Origin: an uncultured bacterium
GTDB lineage: Bacteria > Planctomycetota > UBA1135 > UBA2386
NCBI GenBank assembly: GCA_938003515.1
Contig: CALKYL010000188.1
Location: forward strand, 1-7,515
DNA: 7,515 nucleotides
Direction of reading: 5' to 3'
A program made the position numbers and the translations under genes. The notes under the pieces are model-generated. The model saw only the letters and a program-made list of their open reading frames with translations, was not told where the DNA came from and did not search any database. Positions 1 through 5,816 of the stretch are shown here, one piece after another. Within the stretch, counting starts at the first letter, position 1. Every line of letters starts with the position of its first letter.

Positions 1-1
1 T

Positions 2-178
2 GGAGAGAGTAGCGCACCCGCGAACGGCTATTCGCCGCTGCCGCTGGCCGCCTGGGCGTGCGCGCGCGTGGTGCGGGACCCCGAGGGCTTCCATCGCCGG
101 CACCCGGTGCAGCCCGCGGCGCTGGGTGTGTTCGTGCTCTACGCGCTCGCCGCCGGCGCCGGCGTGCTGCTCGGCTGA
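2..178 (+). CDS. 3' end of a membrane protein gene, product unknown (5' end outside the window)
   Basis: The frame is open from base 2 to a TGA at 176-178 and gives the last 58 residues of a protein. The first part is Ala/Pro-rich (SPLPLAAWACARVVRDPEGF), followed by a basic, His-containing stretch (HRRHPVQP). The last ~20 residues, AALGVFVLYALAAGAGVLLG, are uninterrupted hydrophobic sequence and look like a C-terminal transmembrane helix ending at the stop codon. Codon use is strongly G/C at third positions, like the catabolic genes further right and unlike the segment that follows. The family is not recognisable from this fragment. The 54-bp repeat begins at the base after this stop, so before the presumed insertion this gene ran convergently towards the LysR gene, with about 10 bp between their stop codons. 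A chance open frame is possible, but the clean hydrophobic end argues for a real gene. Confidence 0.55.
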   Translation, partial: GESSAPANGYSPLPLAAWACARVVRDPEGFHRRHPVQPAALGVFVLYALAAGAGVLLG

Positions 179-232
179 GTCCCCGGCGTCACGCGCGCTC
201 GGCGCCCGGGTCGTGGCCGTGCTCGCGCAACA
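179..232. repeat. 54-bp direct repeat, left copy (duplicated 3' end of the LysR gene)
   Basis: This stretch matches 2118-2171 base for base at a constant offset of 1939, except for one difference (C at 205, T at 2144). In the right copy it is the 3' end of the LysR gene plus 10 bp beyond its stop. Here it is cut off from the rest of that gene and abuts the stop of the left-edge gene. Similarity stops abruptly at both ends. It may be a duplicated target, an attachment-site-like duplication from integration at a gene end, or the trace of a template-switching duplication. Confidence 0.9.
189..230 (-). pseudogene. Detached C-terminal remnant of the LysR regulator
   Basis: On the minus strand this stretch encodes LREHGHDPGAERA and then TGA. 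The intact regulator at 2128-3039 ends LREHGHDPDAERA and stop. The single base difference at 205 changes Asp to Gly. No other part of the regulator is present on this side; the sequence to the right of 232 is unrelated. It is a non-functional duplicate marking the left border of the inserted segment. Confidence 0.8.
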
Positions 233-447
233 TGTCGCAAGGTCGAGTCGCCAGACGAGGGTTGCGGCTCACGGCAGAAGAGCGCTTCGGACAGCACCCA
301 TTGGTCTCCTGTTGGCACGAGGTGAGTGGCCTGGTGTACTTGACATGCCACGATCCGTGCTGCGACACCACCTGTGACGACAACACGGACAGACTGTCCT
401 TTGGAGCCGTCCCGATCGACCCTTGCCCCTGCAAGCCGCTGCCGTGA
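232..447 (+). CDS. Small cysteine-rich protein (71 aa), unknown function
   Basis: The ORF runs from ATG 232 to TGA 445-447. It has seven cysteines, at residues 27, 39, 43, 44, 48, 65 and 67, including a compact CHDPCCDTTC block (39-48) and a terminal CPCKPLP. His29, His40 and several Asp lie nearby. The pattern would suit metal binding or disulfides. No signal peptide or membrane segment is visible, and I do not recognise a family. Support for a real gene is its junction with the next gene: its TGA overlaps that gene's GTG start as GTGA, the usual sign of translational coupling. The ATG straddles the repeat border (base 232 is the last repeat base), so the N-terminus may have been created or truncated by the insertion event. 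TTG 262 and GTG 322 are alternative starts. There is no clear ribosome binding site. Confidence 0.45.
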   Translation: MSQGRVARRGLRLTAEERFGQHPLVSCWHEVSGLVYLTCHDPCCDTTCDDNTDRLSFGAVPIDPCPCKPLP

Positions 448-2003
448 AGAGACCGAATCGCAGTCGGCATCTGTTCGTCACCGCGATCGCGGGCGCCGTG
501 GTGCTCTGCGCCTGGTGGCTGTTCCGGCTGCCGGGCACGCAGCACGTCCAACCCTCTCAGGCCTCCGGTTCGGACGTCGGCCCGGCTCCGCGTGACACGA
601 GGCACGGGTCGAGTGTCGACCCGCCGACAGCGCAGGCGACCGAGACCGTGCGATCACCGGCGCCATGGTTGACGCTTCGCGCGTTCGCGGGAGTCGCGGG
701 CCAGCCTTGCTCCGGACCACGACTGGGTTCGTGGAACGCCAGTGGAGTGAGCGAGGCAGGATTCGCGGCAGTCGAGCGCCCAGGATTGATCTTGATTCCG
801 GACGAGCCGGGAGGCGACGTCGGGCGGATCTGCGTCTCGGCCGACGGCTTCGTGCCGTACGATGTCACGGACCTGGTCCGGCAGGGTGGGGTGCACAGCT
901 GCGTCCTGGAACCCGCGGCCCGACTGGAACTCGCGATCGAGGACCTGGCCAAGACCCATGCGGTCGCGGACGTCGACGTGCAGCTCGAGGTCGATGGCCA
1001 CGAGAGCGGCAGCCAAGAGGCCGTGGTCTGGCCGACAGCGGTGAGCCCCGGCGTATCCCGTTTCGACCTCCGCCCCGGCACCTACCGGCTCTCGGTCGAC
1101 GATGACTCGATACTCGTGCTCCGCGGTGGGGAACCGGTGGTCGTCACCGACCTGACACCCCAGCGGCGCACGCTCGTTCTGGCGGGACTCGTCGCGGCCG
1201 CGACCTGGTCGACGGGCGCAAGCGTGCGTTCGTACTCCGTCGAGACGCTTCCGCAGGAGTTGCTGGCCGTTCACGAGCGTCAGGCGAAGAAGGCGGCGCA
1301 GCGCCTTCTGGCAAGACTGGGTCCCGAGACCCAACTGTGGTTCGCAGCCACACGCAGTCTCGTGCATCGCCACACGGTGCACGATGCCACGTTGCGGCTG
1401 GGTGGGGGTGACGGAACGACCACGCTCCATTCCGTCGCGTTCCAGCCCCTGGACCAGGTGTCCCCCCAGGCGATCCGCATCGACCCGCCGCCCGATGCGG
1501 GCAGGCTGCGCGTGTGCTGCGTCGGGCCGAGCGGCGCGCGGGTCGACGGCATCGCGGTGCGTGTCTTCGAAGCGGGCCGCGCCGAAAGAGGCGTTCCCCT
1601 GGCGGTGCTCCGGTCCGGTGACGACTGGCGGACCATGGCGCGAGGAACCTACGAGTTACGGGCCGACCTGCCCGCCCGGGTGCTGGTGGACGGCGCGGCA
1701 GTCGAGGCCGTCGTCATGGCTGGCGAGCCAACGGATCGCGTCATTCGCTTGTCGAAGGACCTGATCGGCGCTGACCTTCGCATCGAGGTGGAGGGTGGCG
1801 CCGTGCCGAGAGGAGCCTCGGTCCGCATCGGGGGCGATGGCGGTGGCGCGGTGTACCACAGCTCCAAACCCGACCGTATCCGGGTCTGGGTGCCGCCGAA
1901 GACGCTCGAGGTCGAAGTCTACGTCTCGGAAGAGCTGCAGACGGTGGTCGAGATCGACTTCGGCGCGGCAGGTCCGCACACGGTCCGAGTGACCGGGAAC
2001 TAG
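444..2003 (+). CDS. Single-pass membrane protein with carboxypeptidase-regulatory-like beta domains
   Basis: The product is 519 aa from GTG 444. An in-frame TTG at 423 would add seven residues. I prefer 444 because GTG overlaps the upstream TGA (GTGA) and places a basic KRPNRSRH directly before a membrane helix at about residues 10-27 (LFVTAIAGAVVLCAWWLF). A Pro/Ser/Thr-rich linker follows to about residue 74. The rest is beta-rich and appears to consist of several Ig-like or carboxypeptidase-regulatory-like modules. The signs are GFxPYDV-type strands near 135-140, R-P-G-T-Y-R-L near 210-216, and A-R-G-T-Y-E-L near 399-405. A more helical, charged stretch with Glu/Lys/Arg lies at about 265-295. 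No catalytic motif is visible. The expected topology is inner-membrane anchor with the bulk outside the cytoplasm, suiting a scaffold, adhesion or sensing role; this is inference. Third-position GC is lower than in the flanking genes, supporting a separate origin. Confidence 0.8.
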   Translation: MKRPNRSRHLFVTAIAGAVVLCAWWLFRLPGTQHVQPSQASGSDVGPAPRDTRHGSSVDPPTAQATETVRSPAPWLTLRAFAGVAGQPCSGPRLGSWNASGVSEAGFAAVERPGLILIPDEPGGDVGRICVSADGFVPYDVTDLVRQGGVHSCVLEPAARLELAIEDLAKTHAVADVDVQLEVDGHESGSQEAVVWPTAVSPGVSRFDLRPGTYRLSVDDDSILVLRGGEPVVVTDLTPQRRTLVLAGLVAAATWSTGASVRSYSVETLPQELLAVHERQAKKAAQRLLARLGPETQLWFAATRSLVHRHTVHDATLRLGGGDGTTTLHSVAFQPLDQVSPQAIRIDPPPDAGRLRVCCVGPSGARVDGIAVRVFEAGRAERGVPLAVLRSGDDWRTMARGTYELRADLPARVLVDGAAVEAVVMAGEPTDRVIRLSKDLIGADLRIEVEGGAVPRGASVRIGGDGGGAVYHSSKPDRIRVWVPPKTLEVEVYVSEELQTVVEIDFGAAGPHTVRVTGN

Positions 2004-2117
2004 CGGCTCTCGAGAAACGGCCTCTTGCCGGTTCGGAAGGTGCACGGACGCGAACACCGCCTCGCGGCCGGGCGCTACGTCACCCGGCGGACCGGCGGTC
2101 TCGGCTCGACGTCCGGT
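2004..2117. other. Intergenic right end of the inserted segment
   Basis: This stretch lies between the stop of the membrane-anchored protein gene and the right repeat copy. I see no gene in it. A weak dyad (CGGC at 2018-2021, CTCTT loop, GCCG at 2027-2030) has only four clean base pairs and no T-run, so it is not called a terminator. GC-rich repeats such as CCCGGCGGACCGGCGG occur at about 2092-2098 onward without clear meaning. Confidence 0.5.
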
Positions 2118-2171
2118 GTCCCCGGCGTCACGCGCGCTCGGCGTCCGGGTCGTGGCCGTGCTCGCGCAACA
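2118..2171. repeat. 54-bp direct repeat, right copy (native 3' end of the LysR gene)
   Basis: This copy is the partner of 179-232, with 53 of 54 positions identical. Positions 2128-2171 are the stop codon and last ~14 codons of the intact LysR gene, and 2118-2127 lie just beyond the stop. The gene is complete with this copy, which is why it is read as native. Integrative elements that enter at a gene's 3' end leave a similar pattern, but no integrase is present here. Confidence 0.9.
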
Positions 2172-3039
2172 GCCACGCCCGGAACGCGTGCAGCGCCGGC
2201 AGCGTCGCGCGGCGCTCGGGATAGGCGAGCCAGTAGCCCTTGCCGGTGCGCACGCGCGTGTCGGGGAACGCCTCGACGACCGTGCCCTTCGCCAGCTCGT
2301 CGTCGACGACGAACGCCGGCAGCACCGCGACCCCGAGACCGGCGATCGCCGCCTCGAGCGCCATCTGGTGGTGCTCGAAGCGCGGCCCGCGGCTGCCGTC
2401 GACGCCGTCGACGCCCTTGGCGAACAGCCAGTCGTCGAACGCGTGCGGCCGCGACGGGATCTGCAGCAGCGTCGCGCGCGCGAGATCGCGCGGCGACGCC
2501 AGCTGCCGTTCGTCGCGGTAGCGCCGGCTGGTGACGACGAGCACCTGCTCGTCCATCAAGGGCTCGGTGATAGCGCCGGGCCAGTGGCCCTCGCCGTAGT
2601 GGATCGCCGCGTCGAGGTCCTCGCTGGCGAAGTCGAACACCGAGAGCCGCGTCGTGAAGTGCACCTGGATCGCCGGGTGGGCCTGGGCGAACGACGGGAA
2701 CCGCGGGATCAGCCAGCGCGTGCCGTAGGTCGGCAGGATGCCGAGGCGCAGGACGCCCACCTGGCCGCCGCTGGTGCGCAGCTCGAGCTCGCCGGCCTCG
2801 AGCCGGTCGAACGCCGCGCGCACGTGCTCGAGGTAGCGCCGGCCGGCCGCGGTCAGGTGGATGCGCTGGCGCCTTCGCTCGAACAGCAGCACCCCGAGCC
2901 GCTCCTCGAGGGCCTGGATCTGGCGGCTGATCGCGCTCTGGGTGCGGCTCAGCTCGCGCGCGGCGGCGGTGATGCTGCCGAGCGACGCGGCCGACTCGAA
3001 GGCCTGCAGGGCCGCGGTGGCAGGGACGGTTCGGGACAC
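2128..3039 (-). CDS. LysR-type transcriptional regulator, GcvA-like
   Basis: The 303-aa product has normal length for the family. The N-terminal winged helix-turn-helix lies at about residues 10-65 (ALQAFESAASLGSITAAARE, then LSRTQSAISRQI and LEERLGVLLFERR), followed by the linker helix to about 90. An effector-binding periplasmic-binding-protein-like domain covers about 93-295. The stretches LGILPTYGTRWLIPRF and EDLDAAIHYGEGHWPG resemble the GcvA/DsdC-like subgroup. The start is GTG 3039; an in-frame TAG at 3049-3051 rules out a longer form. It lies divergently from the 2-oxoadipate dioxygenase operon, with 137 bp between starts, and probably controls that operon and itself. The co-inducer cannot be read from sequence; 2-oxoadipate or a lysine-pathway intermediate is a reasonable guess. 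The last 14 codons and stop are duplicated at 179-232. Confidence 0.93.
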   Translation of the reverse strand: MSRTVPATAALQAFESAASLGSITAAARELSRTQSAISRQIQALEERLGVLLFERRRQRIHLTAAGRRYLEHVRAAFDRLEAGELELRTSGGQVGVLRLGILPTYGTRWLIPRFPSFAQAHPAIQVHFTTRLSVFDFASEDLDAAIHYGEGHWPGAITEPLMDEQVLVVTSRRYRDERQLASPRDLARATLLQIPSRPHAFDDWLFAKGVDGVDGSRGPRFEHHQMALEAAIAGLGVAVLPAFVVDDELAKGTVVEAFPDTRVRTGKGYWLAYPERRATLPALHAFRAWLLREHGHDPDAERA

Positions 3040-3060
3040 TTCATGATTCTATCGCATGAA
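3040..3060. promoter_or_regulatory. Probable LysR-type operator (T-N11-A dyad)
   Basis: The stretch reads TTCATG, nine bases, CATGAA: a perfect 6-bp inverted repeat. Its core is T3044-N11-A3056, the classic LysR-family box. It sits immediately upstream of the regulator's own GTG, where binding would allow autorepression, and about 120-135 bp from the start of the divergent operon. Assignment to this regulator is inferred from position. Confidence 0.6.
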
Positions 3061-3068
3061 CCCATGCG
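3053..3068. promoter_or_regulatory. Second dyad overlapping the operator
   Basis: CGCATG-AACC-CATGCG is a perfect 6-bp inverted repeat with a 4-base spacer. It shares the CATG at 3055-3058 with the preceding T-N11-A dyad, so three CATG half-sites stand in a row (3042, 3055, 3063). LysR tetramers contact adjacent recognition and activation sites, and a shared half-site would allow a sliding or alternative occupancy. This reading is inference. Confidence 0.4.
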
Positions 3069-3079
3069 GGGAATGCAGG

Positions 3080-3096
3080 CGGCTGCCCGGCAGCCG
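3080..3096. promoter_or_regulatory. Short perfect hairpin/dyad in the divergent promoter region
   Basis: CGGCTGC-CCG-GCAGCCG is a 7-bp perfect inverted repeat with a 3-base loop, 81 bp upstream of the ATG at 3177. It could be an operator half or a leader hairpin. It has no T-run and would be an odd terminator between divergent genes. No convincing -35/-10 pair is readable in 3040-3176. Confidence 0.3.
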
Positions 3097-3176
3097 GATG
3101 CCGGTCATGTCCTACTCTTCTCCCGCGAAAACCCGGCTTACGGCCCCGATCGCGCCGCGGCCACCGTCGCCCGACC

Positions 3177-4247
3177 ATGAAGGTCCTGCATGAAACGTCG
3201 CTCTGGGCCCTGCTCGACCGCGTGGTCGGCACGGTCCGCACCGTGCGCCTGTTCGAAGCCCTCGAGGTGCACCCCGAGCTGTTGCGGCCGCGCGCCGCGA
3301 CGGTGCGGCGCGTCGAGCTGGCGCAGGCGCTGACGATGCTGTTGTTCGAGGACGTGACCCGTCGCGTGCCGATGGCCGCTGCCTACGTCGGCGACGCGGT
3401 GCGGGCGGGGCGGAAGCTCGTCTTCGACCACGGCGCCCTGCGCACCGTCGCGACCGACTGCGGTGCTCTGCCGTCCGGGCACCACGCGTTCGCGCGCGTG
3501 CTCGAGCCGCTCGGCTTCGAGGTGCGCGGCGTCTACCCGCTCGAGCGGCTGGCGATGACCGGCCGCGCCTACGCGCACCGCGACCTGCCCGAGCACGTGG
3601 CGCAGTTCTTCGTCAGCGAACTGCACCCCGAGTGCTTCACCGACACGTTCCAGAAGGCCGTGCTGCGCACGGTCGGCGGCTCGCGCGATCCCCTGCCGCT
3701 GTCGGCGAAGCTCCTGCTCGGCCAGCTCGAGCTGCACGGCGAGCTGGCGTTCGACGACGCCGCGCACCTGCTGCCCAACCTGGTCGGCTGCTTCGACCGC
3801 CAGCACCCCGAACCGCGCCTCGCCGACTACCGGGCGATGCTGCGCGAGTCGAAGGAGATGGCCTGGATCGCGACCGAGGGCAACGCCTTCAACCACGCGA
3901 CCGACCGCGTCGCCGACGTGTTCGCGACGGCGAGCGAGCAGCGCCGGCGGGGCCGGCCGATGAAGGACGACGTCGAGGTCTCGGCGAGCGGCCGCGTGCG
4001 GCAGACGGCGTTCCGCGCGGCCATGGTCGAGCGCCTGTTCGTCGGCGACGACGGGGCGCTGTGCACGGAGACGGTGCCGGGCTCGTTCCACGAGTTCATC
4101 TCGCGCGACGAGGAGGCGCCGGGCGTGCTCGACCTGCGCTTCGACTCGGGCAACGCGACGGCGATCTTCCAGATGACGGCGAACGACGCCCGGCGCGCCG
4201 GCGACGGCGTGACCGACGCGGTGCCGCCCGGCAAGATCGAGGCATGA
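3177..4247 (+). CDS. hglS: 2-oxoadipate dioxygenase/decarboxylase, HglS/YdcJ (DUF1338) family
   Basis: The family uses a non-heme Fe(II) centre to turn 2-oxoadipate and O2 into D-2-hydroxyglutarate and CO2, a cytoplasmic step of lysine/2-aminoadipate catabolism. The 356-aa product keeps the expected active site. His85 and Arg89 lie in FDHGALRTV, matching the His70/Arg74 pair (metal ligand and substrate carboxylate) of Pseudomonas HglS as I remember it. His240 lies in EGNAFNHATDRV, and Glu306 in GSFHEFISR. The intervals 85-240 and 240-306 are close to the family's 70-226 and 226-294. The protein is about 100 residues shorter than Pseudomonas HglS (~464 aa) and ends before the equivalent of the C-terminal residue Val402 linked to specificity, so it belongs to a shorter branch and its exact substrate is less certain. 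The start is ATG 3177 with no clear ribosome binding site. The stop overlaps the next start as ATGA. Confidence 0.85.
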   Translation: MKVLHETSLWALLDRVVGTVRTVRLFEALEVHPELLRPRAATVRRVELAQALTMLLFEDVTRRVPMAAAYVGDAVRAGRKLVFDHGALRTVATDCGALPSGHHAFARVLEPLGFEVRGVYPLERLAMTGRAYAHRDLPEHVAQFFVSELHPECFTDTFQKAVLRTVGGSRDPLPLSAKLLLGQLELHGELAFDDAAHLLPNLVGCFDRQHPEPRLADYRAMLRESKEMAWIATEGNAFNHATDRVADVFATASEQRRRGRPMKDDVEVSASGRVRQTAFRAAMVERLFVGDDGALCTETVPGSFHEFISRDEEAPGVLDLRFDSGNATAIFQMTANDARRAGDGVTDAVPPGKIEA

Positions 4248-5686
4248 GCGATGCACCCGGCCGCGACGTACCCGCCCGCGAGGTGGTCGGCCGCGACGCA
4301 CTCGTCGCCGCGCTCACGGCGGCGCTCGGCGACCGCGGCGTCCTGACGGCGCCCGCGGACCGCGCCCGCTTCGAGCAGGGCTGGCGCTACGGCCACGGCA
4401 CCGCGCGCTGCGTCGCGCGGCCGGCGTCGACCGACGAGGTCGCTGCGACGCTCCGGCTGTGCCGCGAACACGGCGCGCGCGTCGTCGCGCAGGGCGCCAA
4501 CACCGGCCTCGTCGCCGCGTCGACGCCGGACGCGAGCGGCGAGATGGTGGTGCTGAGCCTCGAGCGGCTCAACCGCACGATCGACGTCGACCCGGTCGAC
4601 CGGGTCGCGCTCGTCGACGGCGGCGTCCTGCTGAGCCAGCTCAACGAGGCGCTGGCCGGGCACGGGCTGTGGTTCCCGGTCGACCTCGGCGCCGATCCGC
4701 AGATCGGCGGCATGGTCGCGACCAACACCGGCGGCACGCGGCTGTGCCGCTACGGCGACGTGCGCCACAACCTGCTCGGCGTCGAGGTCGTGCTCGGCGA
4801 CGGCCGGGTCGTCTCGCAGCTCAACCGGCTGCGCAAGAACAACACCGGCCTCGACGTGAAGCACCTGTTCACCGGCACGACCGGGGTGTTCGGGGTCGTG
4901 ACCCGGGCCGTCCTGCAGCTGGCGCCGCGGCCGGCGCAGCGCAGCACGGCGCTGGTCGGCTGCCGCGACGGCGACGCGGTGCTCGAGCTGCTGCGCGCGG
5001 TCGAACGCGACCTCGGCGACGTGCTGACGGCGTTCGAGGTCATGGGTGCCGATGCGCTCGCGGCGGTGTTCCGCCACCAGCCCGAGCTGCGCCGGCCGTT
5101 CGCCGAGCTGCCGGCGTACTCGGTGCTGGTCGAGCTGTCGACGACGCTGCCGGCGTCGGCGCTGTCGCTCGACGACGTGCTGCAGGAGCGGCTGGGCAGC
5201 CACCTCGAAGGCGCCGGCGACGCGGTCGTCGACGTGCTGCTCGGCAAGGGCGACGAGTTCTGGGCGATGCGGCACCACATCAGCGAGAGCCTGCGCAGCA
5301 TGCTCGCGTTCGACGTCAGCGTGCCGCGGTCGCGGCTGCCGGCGTTCACGGCGCGGGTGCAGGCGCTCCTGGCGGCCGAGTTCCCGTTCGTGACGCTGTG
5401 CGACTACGGCCACTGGGGCGACGGCGGCACGCACCTCAACCTCGTCTGGCGGGACGATGCGGCCGGTGCGGCGGAGCCCGACGTGCTCAAGCGCGCGCTG
5501 CAGGACCGGGTGTACGAGCTCGCGGTGGTCGGGTTCGGCGGCAGCTGGTCGGCCGAGCACGGGGTCGGCCCGCACAACCAGCGCTTCTACGACCGCTATG
5601 CGGATCCGGAGGTGAAGGCGCTGAGTCGGGTGCTGGGGGGGAGCTGTGATCCGGGCGGGGTGCTCGGCACGGTGCGGCTCGGGTAG
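4244..5686 (+). CDS. FAD-linked oxidase, D-2-hydroxyglutarate dehydrogenase-like
   Basis: The 480-aa product starts at ATG 4244, which overlaps the upstream TGA (ATGA) and implies translational coupling. The N-terminal PCMH-type FAD domain spans about residues 30-230. It shows VVAQGANTGLV (80-90), DLGADPQIGGMVATNTGG (147-164), YGDVRHNLLGVEVVLGDG (170-187) and KNNTGLDVKHLF (198-209). The C-terminal FAD-oxidase domain has WAMRHHISES (340-349), GHWGDGGTHLN (389-399; His390 and His397 as metal ligands) and SAEHGVG (436-442; Glu438). This is the GlcD / D-lactate / D-2-hydroxyglutarate dehydrogenase family. Pairing with an HglS-type gene makes D-2-hydroxyglutarate the likely substrate, oxidised to 2-oxoglutarate with electrons passed to an unidentified acceptor. 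Arg343 and Ser347 fit substrate-binding Arg386/Thr390 of human D2HGDH. The family's Lys before the Tyr/His-Asp-(Leu/Val)-Ser motif reads Ala355 here. A convergent 130-bp gap without a clear terminator follows. Confidence 0.88.
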   Translation: MSDAPGRDVPAREVVGRDALVAALTAALGDRGVLTAPADRARFEQGWRYGHGTARCVARPASTDEVAATLRLCREHGARVVAQGANTGLVAASTPDASGEMVVLSLERLNRTIDVDPVDRVALVDGGVLLSQLNEALAGHGLWFPVDLGADPQIGGMVATNTGGTRLCRYGDVRHNLLGVEVVLGDGRVVSQLNRLRKNNTGLDVKHLFTGTTGVFGVVTRAVLQLAPRPAQRSTALVGCRDGDAVLELLRAVERDLGDVLTAFEVMGADALAAVFRHQPELRRPFAELPAYSVLVELSTTLPASALSLDDVLQERLGSHLEGAGDAVVDVLLGKGDEFWAMRHHISESLRSMLAFDVSVPRSRLPAFTARVQALLAAEFPFVTLCDYGHWGDGGTHLNLVWRDDAAGAAEPDVLKRALQDRVYELAVVGFGGSWSAEHGVGPHNQRFYDRYADPEVKALSRVLGGSCDPGGVLGTVRLG

Positions 5687-5816
5687 GCGTTCGGGCGGGC
5701 CTGCTCGCGGTCCTGGATCTCCGAGGGTTCTGGCATCGCAGGTTTCGGGCCTCCCGCGAGCCAGGGGGCTACGCGCCGCGGGCCGAGCGATCTGCCCGGC
5801 GGCGCGGCGGGCCGGC

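Larger units (their letters stand above)
233..2117. other. Candidate inserted segment (~1.9 kb) between the direct repeats
   Basis: The segment is bounded on both sides by the 54-bp repeat and separates a LysR gene from the extra copy of its own 3' end. Its composition differs from its flanks: by hand count bases 301-420 contain 71 G+C of 120 (about 59%), and 1321-1380 about 65%. For comparison, 3301-3360 is about 70% and 4921-4980 about 85%. It carries a cysteine-rich small ORF and a membrane-anchored protein gene. I see no transposase, integrase or recombinase, and no matching terminal inverted repeats at its ends. It therefore resembles a passive cargo insertion or a passenger left by a lost element more than a complete transposon. 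That it was acquired is inferred from the repeat and composition. Confidence 0.6.

Noticed and set aside
2018..2030. Possible terminator hairpin after the membrane-anchored protein gene
   Set aside because: There are only four clean base pairs with a 5-base loop and no T-run after it.
233..2117. Complete transposon or insertion sequence
   Set aside because: No transposase or integrase frame is present, and the two ends of the segment show no matching inverted repeats.
2116..3180. Plus-strand open frame (354 codons) opposite the LysR gene
   Set aside because: It is the antisense shadow of a complete, motif-rich regulator and would also span the operator region.
3632..4243. In-frame upstream extension of the FAD oxidase frame, giving a 684-aa protein
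   Set aside because: The added 204 residues are Arg/Ala-rich sequence read out of frame through the dioxygenase gene. The ATGA overlap at 4244 and the family's normal length give the true start.
3138..4301. Minus-strand open frame (387 codons) opposite the dioxygenase
   Set aside because: Its composition is Arg/His/Val-rich with no domain signal. It covers the divergent promoter and opposes a gene with a conserved active site.
5687..5816. Possible bidirectional terminator between the convergent oxidase and lipoprotein genes
   Set aside because: GC-rich partial dyads such as GCCCG...CGGGC are present, but none is long, perfect or followed by T residues.
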